NCBI RefSeq assembly: GCF_001586775.1 | Contig: NZ_LQXS01000003.1 | Span: 594,107-658,106 of the forward strand | Direction: 5' to 3' | From: Sphingobacterium populi | GTDB taxonomy: Bacteria > Bacteroidota > Bacteroidia > Sphingobacteriales > Sphingobacteriaceae | DNA length: 64,000 bases | Position numbers and translations under genes: made by a program | The notes under the pieces: model-generated | Database searches by the model: none | What the model saw: the letters and a program-made list of their open reading frames with translations, nothing else | What the model was told of the DNA's origin: nothing | In this document: positions 16,440 to 24,189 of the stretch, piece after piece | How the letters are laid out: every line of letters starts with the position of its first letter | Position numbering within the stretch: the stretch's first letter is position 1

Positions 16440-19169
16440 TTAGAACAAAGAAACCTGTCCGTCTTCATCCAGATGTATATCATCCGGATTGGTAATTTCC
16501 ATAGTCGGGCCATCACCTTTCTCTGCTTCTTTCGCAACCTCCATCGATGCGTTGCTTTCCTTGTGATTTGCTGTGGACGCCGCACTTTCCGTTACATCAG
16601 AATCCATTTCCTTTGAGGTCGCCATTACGGACAAATCCACTTCGGATGTCAGCAGCTTAATCTTTTCGACCGTGTGAAATGATAATCGATTACCTTGGGC
16701 TTTTAGTCCTTTCACATCGATAATATCTTGCAAGGGTTGCTCAAATTGTTCCGGAGTTTGCGATTTACCTTTTAGAATGTTCAACCGTACCACCGGTGCT
16801 GTACCATTAGTTAGCAATATCAACTTCGAACCAGCATCTTCATTGATGAATTTCACACGCTTGCCCACCAGTATATCATCAAATTTGAAGCGTTTGACAT
16901 AGTAAGTTCCAGTTTTGCCATCTTGCTGAATAGCTGTATAGATTTGCTCTGGTACGAAGCGCTCCAACCTGATCATCTTGTCGTCGAAATGATTATTCAG
17001 ATCAAAGGTAGATAGTTCGTACGAGCCATCAGGCAAGACAACTAAAATTTTGTCTGCACCGTCGAATTCACCCAGATAAGTGCCTCGTTCATCGGCATTG
17101 AGTCGATGCAAAGTCGGGTCGTACCAGATCTTGCGACCAGCCAAAGTAGATACGCCAGCATGTTTGAATGTGATTTTTTTGATGGGGTATTTGCTCACAA
17201 TATTTCCTTGTGAGCCCCGACCTTTTATAGCAAGTTCTGCGAAGTCAATATCAAAACTTAATTTCCTTAGTTGAGAATGTGGTCTTAGTTGGATGTTGAC
17301 CGTTTCAGCTTCACCATTGGCATTCGCCGTAAAATACAATACTTTGGATCCTTTGGCTCCTTTGGTGATGTCGTAAGGTTTATCGCGCGTCACACCCGTG
17401 ACGGCGAAACGTTTGACGTAGCTAATGCCAGAGGCACCGTCTTTATAGATCGCATTGTAGGTTGTACGATCGTCACCTTTTTTGAATACGGCGACGTGAA
17501 TAATATCTTTCCCAACAAATATTTTGTCTTGAATCTTGTTAATGGAATATTTGCCATCGGCGCGAAATGTGATGATATCGTCAATGTCTGAGCACTCCGA
17601 TACAAATTCATCTTTTTTCATGTTTGTGCCGATGAATCCCTCTTCTCGATTGACATATAGCTTGGCATTGGCCAACGCAACCTGTGCAGCCTCTACCTTG
17701 TCGAACACACGAATTTCTGTTTTACGCTCGCGTCCTTTGCCATACTTCTCCCGAAGATATTCAAACCAACGGATAGCATATTCGGTAAGCTGCCGAAGAT
17801 GGCGTTTTACCTCTTTTATGTCGTTTTCCAGACTCTTCATCTGTTCATCGGCCTTGGCCACATCAAAACGAGTGATGCTACTCATCGGTTTGTCGATTAA
17901 TCGTTTGTAATCGTCGCTGGTAATCGCACGATAAAACTGATCGAAAAAAGGGCTGAATAATTGGTCAAGCACGGCAACTACTGTCTTGAAATCGCCTGCT
18001 TGCTCGTACTGGCTATGCTTGTACATGCCTTCGCCGATAAAGATTTTTAGGAGCGAACTAAAGAAAATCTTTTCTTGTAATTCGTGCAAGCGAATTTCTA
18101 ATTCCTTCTTAAGTAGGGCTTTTGTTTGCTTTGCATTTTCGATCAGAATATCATTGACCGACATAAAATGTGGTCTGCTGTCTTTGATGACGCAGGTATT
18201 CGGAGAGATTGCATTCTCGCAGGATGTAAAAGCATACAGCGCATCGATGGTCATGTCGGGAGAGATGCCCGGAGCCAGATGCACGATAATCTCGACGTGC
18301 TCTGCGGTATTATCTTCGATTTTCTTAATTTTTATTTTGCCTTTATCATTGGCTGCAACTACACTATCAATCAAGCTACCGGTAGTCGTTCCAAACGGAA
18401 TTTCGGTGATGGCAAGCGTTTTCTTATCGCGTTCTTCGATTTTTGCGCGTACGCGAATCTTTCCACCACGAGTTCCTTCATTGTACAATGATACATCGGC
18501 CATCCCACCAGTGGGGAAATCCGGGTAAATATCCGGTCTCTCACCTTGTAATGCTTGAATACAGCCATCGATCAATTCCACGAAATTGTGCGGCATAATC
18601 TTCGTCGCCAGTCCCACGGCGATACCTTCGGCACCTTGCGCCAGCAATAGCGGAAATTTTACGGGTAAAGTAATGGGTTCGTTATTTCTACCATCGTAGC
18701 TAAGTTGCCATTCAGTCGTGTCCGGATTAAATACTACGTCGTTAGCAAATTTGGATAAGCGCGCTTCGATATAACGGGGTGCAGCAGCCGAATCGCCCGT
18801 GATCGGGTCGCCCCAGTTTCCCTGACAGTCAATAAGTAAATCTTTCTGGCCGATCTGTACCATGGCATCACCAATCGATGCATCACCATGCGGATGATAT
18901 TTCATCGTGTTGCCAATTACGTTGGCTGCTTTATTGTACCGGCCATCGTCCATTTCCCTAAGCGAGTGCAAAATACGACGTTGTACCGGTTTGAAACCAT
19001 CGTTGATATGTGGTACCGCACGATCTAGTATGACGTACGAAGCATAATCCAAGAACCAGTTTTCATACAGACCTGAAAGCGGAATGGTATTACTCGCCAA
19101 CTCGCCATTTTGGGCATCAGGAAGTTCGTCGTGGTTTTCCGCGTTCGTGTTATTAATCTCGTCACTCAT
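16440..19169 (-). CDS. parC: DNA topoisomerase IV subunit A
   Basis: Type IIA topoisomerase A subunit that decatenates daughter chromosomes. The breakage-reunion domain includes KYHPHGDASIGDAMV and the catalytic tyrosine in AAPRYIEARL (about residue 128). The C-terminal half is a degenerate beta-propeller with no GyrA box (no QRRGGKG-like motif), which is why ParC is preferred over GyrA. At the position aligned with the quinolone-contacting serine (E. coli ParC S80) this protein has alanine, and Asp in place of E84. An acidic N-terminal extension of about 25 residues and an acidic C-terminal tail flank the conserved part. No parE is adjacent. Confidence 0.93.
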   Translation of the reverse strand: MSDEINNTNAENHDELPDAQNGELASNTIPLSGLYENWFLDYASYVILDRAVPHINDGFKPVQRRILHSLREMDDGRYNKAANVIGNTMKYHPHGDASIGDAMVQIGQKDLLIDCQGNWGDPITGDSAAAPRYIEARLSKFANDVVFNPDTTEWQLSYDGRNNEPITLPVKFPLLLAQGAEGIAVGLATKIMPHNFVELIDGCIQALQGERPDIYPDFPTGGMADVSLYNEGTRGGKIRVRAKIEERDKKTLAITEIPFGTTTGSLIDSVVAANDKGKIKIKKIEDNTAEHVEIIVHLAPGISPDMTIDALYAFTSCENAISPNTCVIKDSRPHFMSVNDILIENAKQTKALLKKELEIRLHELQEKIFFSSLLKIFIGEGMYKHSQYEQAGDFKTVVAVLDQLFSPFFDQFYRAITSDDYKRLIDKPMSSITRFDVAKADEQMKSLENDIKEVKRHLRQLTEYAIRWFEYLREKYGKGRERKTEIRVFDKVEAAQVALANAKLYVNREEGFIGTNMKKDEFVSECSDIDDIITFRADGKYSINKIQDKIFVGKDIIHVAVFKKGDDRTTYNAIYKDGASGISYVKRFAVTGVTRDKPYDITKGAKGSKVLYFTANANGEAETVNIQLRPHSQLRKLSFDIDFAELAIKGRGSQGNIVSKYPIKKITFKHAGVSTLAGRKIWYDPTLHRLNADERGTYLGEFDGADKILVVLPDGSYELSTFDLNNHFDDKMIRLERFVPEQIYTAIQQDGKTGTYYVKRFKFDDILVGKRVKFINEDAGSKLILLTNGTAPVVRLNILKGKSQTPEQFEQPLQDIIDVKGLKAQGNRLSFHTVEKIKLLTSEVDLSVMATSKEMDSDVTESAASTANHKESNASMEVAKEAEKGDGPTMEITNPDDIHLDEDGQVSLF

Positions 19170-19303
19170 TTGCTTAAGGGTAAAATATAGTCAACCGGGT
19201 AAGTAGCGTCAGCCTGTCAGCTTGTGTAAAAATACGAAATTCATTTTATTTTTTGGGAGCAGTATTGGTTGGGATCTTATCTAAATATTTGTAGTTTTAA
19301 TCC

Positions 19304-20119
19304 ATGATAAAACAAGTAACTACTCTATTTGCGACGATTTTTTGGCTATCTACTGTTGGCGTATTGGCGCAATCTGCTGAGCTCGCTAAGCAAAATGTAG
19401 CCTATTATGGCACATCGCAAGATGCATATACCAACCAGCAGTCTTTGCTCGATGTTTATATCCCTGAAGGGGAATCTGATTTTGCGACTATTGTGTGGTT
19501 TCATGGTGGCGGATTGACCGGAGGTCAAAAGGAAATTCCAGAGTATCTGAAAGGCAAGGGAATGGCTGTGGTTGGCGTAGGCTACCGATTTTCGCCGCAA
19601 GTGAAGGTCGAAGAGATTATTCAGGATGCGGCACAATCTGTAAGATGGGTTTTTGATGAAATTGAAAATATGGGTGGCTCGAAATCGAAGATCGTACTTT
19701 CTGGACATAGCGCGGGTGGCTATTTGGCTATAATGCTGGCGCTCAATAAAAATTATTTGCAACAGCATGCCATCGATGCGGATCATTTGCTCGGTGTGGT
19801 GCCATTCAGTTGCCAAGCGATTACACATTTTACGGCAAGGCAAGAGCAGGGTATCGAGATCAATCAGCCAACAATAGATCAACATGCCCCGCTATTCTGG
19901 GTGCGCAATGAAGTGCCGCCAGTCACATTAATAACAGGCGATCGGGATCTGGAAATGGTGGGACGCTACGAGGAAAACGCGTATCTGGCAAGGATGCTCA
20001 AGATCGTGGGAAATACCAATATCCAACTATTAGAACTTGATGGCTACGATCATGGAATGGTATATCCAGCCTTACCAATACTGGTGAAGCAGGTACGAGA
20101 GTGGCTTAAGTCTTCTTAA
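19304..20119 (+). CDS. Exported alpha/beta hydrolase, carboxylesterase-like
   Basis: A 271-residue serine hydrolase with an N-terminal signal peptide (about residues 1-22, ending GVLAQS). The oxyanion-hole motif WFHGGGLTGG is near residue 64 and the nucleophile elbow LSGHSAGGY near 136. An Asp candidate (TGDRDLE) and the His of GYDHGM complete a triad in the right order. The HGGG plus GHSAGG combination places it in the hormone-sensitive-lipase/BD-FAE-like group of esterases. Substrate unknown. It is divergent from parC and convergent with ansA. Confidence 0.85.
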   Translation: MIKQVTTLFATIFWLSTVGVLAQSAELAKQNVAYYGTSQDAYTNQQSLLDVYIPEGESDFATIVWFHGGGLTGGQKEIPEYLKGKGMAVVGVGYRFSPQVKVEEIIQDAAQSVRWVFDEIENMGGSKSKIVLSGHSAGGYLAIMLALNKNYLQQHAIDADHLLGVVPFSCQAITHFTARQEQGIEINQPTIDQHAPLFWVRNEVPPVTLITGDRDLEMVGRYEENAYLARMLKIVGNTNIQLLELDGYDHGMVYPALPILVKQVREWLKSS

Positions 20120-20132
20120 GAAAGGGAATATA

Positions 20133-20177
20133 CGATTAAAGAAAGAATGCGCCATCGGCGCATTCTTTCTTTAATCG
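20133..20177. terminator. Bidirectional terminator between the esterase and ansA
   Basis: A perfect 21-bp inverted repeat (arms 20133-20153 and 20157-20177) with a 3-nt centre. The right arm contains the ansA stop codon and its last codons. The arms are A-rich then GC-rich at the tip, so on each strand the stem ends in a T-rich stretch, as expected for a shared terminator of two convergent genes. Confidence 0.88.
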
Positions 20178-21193
20178 TTGGGCGTTAGCTCACCACGAAT
20201 AGGTTGCTCCACATATTTGGCCACTTCTGCCTGATCGTCAAAATGGCCTTGTAAATACATCAACTTGGTAATCGCAGCTTCAAAGGTCATATCATAACCG
20301 TTCAATACGCCAATGCCTTTCAGCTTGGCACTAGTGCCGTACCTACCCATTTCTACCGATCCCACTTTACATTGCGATATATCAATCACATTGATACCGG
20401 ACTGGATAGCCTCACTTAGTTCATCGATAAACCACTGATCAGTCATCGTATTCCCTGCGCCGAACGTTTCCATGATAATACCGCGCGCACCGCAATGCAA
20501 GATCTGCCGTACCGTGGTGCGATTAATGCCGGGGAAAAGCTTCAGCACAGCTACACGATTATCCAAGCTAGTGTGCATAATAAAGTTCTGTCCGCTGTTA
20601 TCCAGCAAGGCATCCTCGTTATACTGAATATGTATACCAGCCTCAGCTAGCACCGGATAATTGGGCGAACGGAAGGCCTCAAATTTTGCGGAATTATACT
20701 TAAAGGAACGATTGCCACGAAATAGCTTATTGTCAAATAAAATACAGACTTCCTGTACGATCGAGCGACCTTCTCGTTTCGCCGAAGCAATCTCCAAAGC
20801 CGTCATCAAGTTCTCGCGCGCATCGGTTCGTATTTCGCCGATCGGAAGTTGAGATCCCGATAGAATGACTGGCTTTTGCAAGCCCTCCAGCATGAAGCTA
20901 AGAATAGAAGCCGAAAAGGACATAGTGTCCGATCCATGTAAGATGACAAAGCCATCATACAATTCATAATTCTTCTGTACGATCTTTGCCATCTCGACCC
21001 AGATATGCTCCTTCATATCCGAAGAATCAATAATCGGATCAAACGAATGCACGGTAATCTTATAGTTAAGCCGACTCAGGTCGGGAAGGTTATTAGCGAT
21101 CAATTCAAAATCGAATGGTACGAACGAACCTGTTTTGGGATCTTTGACCATCCCGATGGTGCCACCGGTGTATATGATGAAAATGTTGTGCAT
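20171..21193 (-). CDS. ansA: L-asparaginase, type I (cytoplasmic)
   Basis: Hydrolyses asparagine to aspartate and ammonia. The N-terminal threonine motif IIYTGGTIGM is at residues 6-15 and the second active-site motif VILHGSDTMS at about 83-92, followed by SGSQLPIGEIRTDARENL. There is no signal peptide and the length (340) fits the cytoplasmic AnsA type rather than periplasmic AnsB. It starts 3 bp after the tatD stop, so the two genes form one minus-strand unit. Confidence 0.93.
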   Translation of the reverse strand: MHNIFIIYTGGTIGMVKDPKTGSFVPFDFELIANNLPDLSRLNYKITVHSFDPIIDSSDMKEHIWVEMAKIVQKNYELYDGFVILHGSDTMSFSASILSFMLEGLQKPVILSGSQLPIGEIRTDARENLMTALEIASAKREGRSIVQEVCILFDNKLFRGNRSFKYNSAKFEAFRSPNYPVLAEAGIHIQYNEDALLDNSGQNFIMHTSLDNRVAVLKLFPGINRTTVRQILHCGARGIIMETFGAGNTMTDQWFIDELSEAIQSGINVIDISQCKVGSVEMGRYGTSAKLKGIGVLNGYDMTFEAAITKLMYLQGHFDDQAEVAKYVEQPIRGELTPND

Positions 21194-21196
21194 ATG

Positions 21197-21979
21197 CTAT
21201 ATTCCGAAAACGTCTATTGAATTACGTGTGGTGATCTCTGCTAATTTCTCAATCGAAATCTGATGTAAGTCGGCCACCTTTTGTGCTACATAGCGAAGAT
21301 AGCTGCTTTCATTTTCCTTGCCGCGAAAAGGACTAGGAGCGAGGTAAGGTGCATCCGTTTCGAGTACAATATGCTCTAATGGTATCTGGCTCACTACATG
21401 ATCTAATCCGGCTTTTTTGAAGGTTACAACGCCACCGATTCCTAATTTAAACCCGAGATTAATGGCGCGCTGCGCTTGCTCCAAAGTGCCAGTGAAACAG
21501 TGAAATATGCCAAACAAGCGATCGTCCTTCAGTTCTTCGAGAACCGCGAATACTTCGTCGAATGCTTCTCTACAGTGTATGTCAATCGGTAATCCCAATG
21601 CCTTTGCCCATCCAATCTGTGTTCTAAAGGCGTCTTGCTGTATGGCCAATGTAGATTGGTCCCAATACAGATCGATGCCAATCTCGCCAATAGCGAAGAT
21701 TTTATGGGATTGTATCGCTTTTTCAATTGCGGCAAGATCAGCTATGTAATTTTCCTTGACACTGCAAGGATGTAAACCCAACATCGCAAAGCAATGTTGC
21801 GGATATGCATCTACGGTTTGCATTACCGAGGTTATCGAATCCACATCCACATTTGGTAAAAATAGCCGACGCACATCTTGCTCGAAACAACGATTCATCT
21901 GTTCGGCCAAAAGCGGGCTACCGGCATGATAGTAGATATGGGTATGGGTGTCTGTGAGGACAAGATCAATCCGACTCAT
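21197..21979 (-). CDS. tatD: TatD family metal-dependent deoxyribonuclease
   Basis: A metal-dependent hydrolase of the amidohydrolase TIM-barrel fold, related to TatD/YcfH DNases. Visible metal ligands are the N-terminal TDTHTHIY (HxH), the Glu of AIGEIGIDLYW, HCREAF, FHCFTGT and the late ETDAPYLAP. An upstream ATG at 21994 would add five residues. It lies inside a -7-like box, and the ATG at 21979 gives MSRIDLVLTDTHTH, closer to the family's usual start, so 21979 is preferred. Followed by ansA after 3 bp. Confidence 0.88.
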   Translation of the reverse strand: MSRIDLVLTDTHTHIYYHAGSPLLAEQMNRCFEQDVRRLFLPNVDVDSITSVMQTVDAYPQHCFAMLGLHPCSVKENYIADLAAIEKAIQSHKIFAIGEIGIDLYWDQSTLAIQQDAFRTQIGWAKALGLPIDIHCREAFDEVFAVLEELKDDRLFGIFHCFTGTLEQAQRAINLGFKLGIGGVVTFKKAGLDHVVSQIPLEHIVLETDAPYLAPSPFRGKENESSYLRYVAQKVADLHQISIEKLAEITTRNSIDVFGI

Positions 21980-21982
21980 GTC

Positions 21983-21990
21983 CAAAATTA
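21983..21990 (-). promoter_or_regulatory. Putative -7 element abutting the tatD start
   Basis: TAATTTTG on the minus strand is a perfect TAnnTTTG match ending 3 nt before the ATG at 21979. There is no -33 match. If used, the mRNA would begin at or next to the start codon. Confidence 0.4.
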
Positions 21991-22026
21991 ACATTTTATT
22001 GATAAGTAATGCTGTTTGCCAACAAA

Positions 22027-22055
22027 AAACGCGATTCTGTTATAGAATCGCGTTT
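22027..22055 (-). terminator. Terminator after the FKBP lipoprotein gene
   Basis: Twelve-bp perfect stem AAACGCGATTCT/AGAATCGCGTTT with a 5-nt loop; on the minus strand it runs into six T residues. It separates the FKBP/DHH unit from tatD-ansA. Confidence 0.9.
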
Positions 22056-22078
22056 ATATTGAAAATTTATCAATTTTA

Positions 22079-23068
22079 TTATCGAGTGGTCGGAGGCGTC
22101 ATAGCTGGCATCTCAGGCGCATCGGCTTCTTCTTCTTTTGGTCCAGCAATAATGTCTAGTACCTCTACTTCGAATACTAATGGTGCATATTGCGGAATAG
22201 CTCCCATAGAACCTTGCTGACCATAGCCTAAGTTAGAAGGAATAATGAAGGTCGCTTTGCTACCTTTTTTCAATAATTGTAAACCTTCTGTCCATCCCTG
22301 GATCACTGGATCTTTACCTACACGGATACGGATTGGTTCGTACGTACGCATCGGGTTATGAATCTTATTTTTCTTTGCTAATTCAGTATCATTAGTGTCA
22401 AAGATTTTGGAGTTAGCTGCAAGAGAACCCGTGTAGTTCAATACAACAGTATCGCCAAGAGCAGCCAATTTGCCAGCACCTTCTTCTTTAATAATGTACT
22501 GAAGTCCGGAAGCTGTTTTCTTTGGCTCCAATTTATTTTTTTGGATGTAGGAATTGATTTTTCCTTCTTCAGCGTTTTTGATTTTCTCTATTTCGCCTTC
22601 AAAATATTGGTTGACTTGCTCGAACAATACAGAATCAGCCAAATCGCCTTTCTTAAATACTTTTTCTACTTTGAAAGTAAATTGAAGGTATTTGTCTGCA
22701 AACTCTGGTTTTGGTTGACCTGTGCGTGCAGCCATAGTATCCAAGTTAATACGGAATACCGCGCTATCGCCTTCACCCAGCATGCGCAAGATGCTATTCG
22801 GATCTCCTGGATAGGATCCTTGCAAAGTAGAATCTGGCATGATAGGCTGTGCTTGTGGCAATCCCATATCGTAGGTGTTTGCCAACACTGAGTCACGATC
22901 CGTTTCCACGATCAGATTAAATGCTAACACATCACCTGTGGTCGCTTTCTCACCGCTGCCTTCTTTAATAAATTTGTACTCTAACCCACCTTCACCTTTT
23001 TTGAAGCTTTGACATGAGCTCATCGCAAGAGCGGCTACCGCCGTTAAAAATAGAATTGACTTCTTCAT
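22079..23068 (-). CDS. FKBP-type peptidyl-prolyl isomerase, lipoprotein
   Basis: A 329-residue lipoprotein: signal MKKSILFLTAVAALAMSSC with lipobox AMSSC, so it should be lipid-anchored in the envelope. The C-terminal domain (about 195-312) is a canonical FKBP, with GDTVVLNYTG, FDTN, PVIQGWTEGLQLL, ATFIIPSNLGYG, AIPQYAPLVFEVEVLDI. Residues 25-140 look like a second, degenerate FKBP-like unit (LEYKFIKEGSGEKATTGD, FTFKVEKVF). A Pro/Glu tail follows. FKBPs catalyse cis-trans proline isomerisation; here probably folding of exported proteins. It lies 26 bp after the DHH gene. Confidence 0.92.
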   Translation of the reverse strand: MKKSILFLTAVAALAMSSCQSFKKGEGGLEYKFIKEGSGEKATTGDVLAFNLIVETDRDSVLANTYDMGLPQAQPIMPDSTLQGSYPGDPNSILRMLGEGDSAVFRINLDTMAARTGQPKPEFADKYLQFTFKVEKVFKKGDLADSVLFEQVNQYFEGEIEKIKNAEEGKINSYIQKNKLEPKKTASGLQYIIKEEGAGKLAALGDTVVLNYTGSLAANSKIFDTNDTELAKKNKIHNPMRTYEPIRIRVGKDPVIQGWTEGLQLLKKGSKATFIIPSNLGYGQQGSMGAIPQYAPLVFEVEVLDIIAGPKEEEADAPEMPAMTPPTTR

Positions 23069-23094
23069 TTGTATTTTGATGTATAATTTTTATG

Positions 23095-24105
23095 TTAATT
23101 CGTTAATACTTCAGCATACTGCGGAAGTATGGATTTAAATCTTTCTACTACGGTTAGCAAATCTTCGGTAGAACTTCCACCTGATGCATTTAAGTGGCCA
23201 CCCCCATTAAAATGGGTTTTGCAAATCTCGTTGCAGGGAATTTCTCCAATTGATCGCAAAGATAGCTTAATTAATTCGGTTCTGTCAACAAATAATCCGG
23301 CTAGGCGCACACCTTTTATGGATAGTGCATAGTTGACCAAGCCTTCGGTATCACCGGTCGTGATAGCAAACTGTTTTAGATCATCTTTGCTTAATGCAAA
23401 AATGGCAGTATTATATTCAGGTATCACCTCAAGACAGTTTAGCAAGCAATAGCCTAAAAATTTAAGACGATTCTCTGTAGAGCTGTTATATACTTGTTGA
23501 TGAATCTCCCAGTTGCGTACCCCGATCTCGATCAAGTCGGCAATAATACGATGCACGGCTGCATTGGCAGCTTTGAATCGAAAGGACCCGGTATCGGTCA
23601 TGATTCCGGTATATAGGCACGTCGCCATATCAGCGTTCAATTTATCCTTGCCGTCCAATTCTTCGACAATAAATCGGTATACCAATTGTGCAGTTGCCGC
23701 TGCTTGCGAATCCCAATAGCTGAGGTCGGCAAAATCTTCGGGATCAAGATGATGATCGATCATCCATTTTTGTCCATTGGCGCCACGGATCACGGGCTCC
23801 AGAATATTAGTGCGCGATAGCGCGCTATAATCAAGGCAAAAGATGATCTCCGCTTCAGCAAAAAGGTTGTAGACCAAATCGGGCTGATCGGGGAAAATGA
23901 TCACTTCGTCGCGGCCAGGCATCCAATCTAGAAACGTCGGGAAATCCGAAGATACGACTACCGATACTGTATGACCTGCCGCACGTAACCATTGTGAAAG
24001 CCCTAATGAAGAACCCAACGCATCGCCATCTGGCTTGTGATGTGTGGTGATTACAATTTTCCTCGGGGAGTCTAATAAAGTGATATTCTCTTTTCCTTCT
24101 AACAT
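23095..24105 (-). CDS. DHH family phosphoesterase (NrnA-like oligoribonuclease / pAp phosphatase)
   Basis: DHH-DHHA1 phosphoesterase, 336 residues. The metal-binding motifs appear in order: THHKPDGDALGSSLGL (residues 21-36), CLDYSALSR, the signature MIDHHLDP, GIMTDTGSFRF, and the C-terminal DHHA1 motif GGGHLNASGG. The family degrades nano-RNA and dephosphorylates 3'-phosphoadenosine 5'-phosphate; some members act on cyclic dinucleotide products (pApA), so the exact substrate is not fixed by sequence. First gene of a unit with the FKBP lipoprotein. Confidence 0.88.
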   Translation of the reverse strand: MLEGKENITLLDSPRKIVITTHHKPDGDALGSSLGLSQWLRAAGHTVSVVVSSDFPTFLDWMPGRDEVIIFPDQPDLVYNLFAEAEIIFCLDYSALSRTNILEPVIRGANGQKWMIDHHLDPEDFADLSYWDSQAAATAQLVYRFIVEELDGKDKLNADMATCLYTGIMTDTGSFRFKAANAAVHRIIADLIEIGVRNWEIHQQVYNSSTENRLKFLGYCLLNCLEVIPEYNTAIFALSKDDLKQFAITTGDTEGLVNYALSIKGVRLAGLFVDRTELIKLSLRSIGEIPCNEICKTHFNGGGHLNASGGSSTEDLLTVVERFKSILPQYAEVLTN

Positions 24106-24121
24106 ATCTGTTTTATGAATG

Positions 24122-24152
24122 CAAACCTACCAAAAAAAATATTCTGATAAAA
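24122..24152 (-). promoter_or_regulatory. Promoter of the DHH phosphoesterase/FKBP unit
   Basis: On the minus strand TAGGTTTG (plus coordinates 24122-24129) is a perfect -7 match, with TTTT at exactly 19 bp upstream as a 3-of-4 -33 element. It leaves a 16-nt gap between the box and the ATG at 24105. Confidence 0.6.
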
Positions 24153-24189
24153 TTTTTTTCGTCATCCTAAAATGGTGTGGGATAAATTA

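Noticed and set aside
17536..18528. Plus-strand open frames inside parC
   Set aside because: Shadows of the parC reading frame; Cys/Ser/Ile-rich products without domains.
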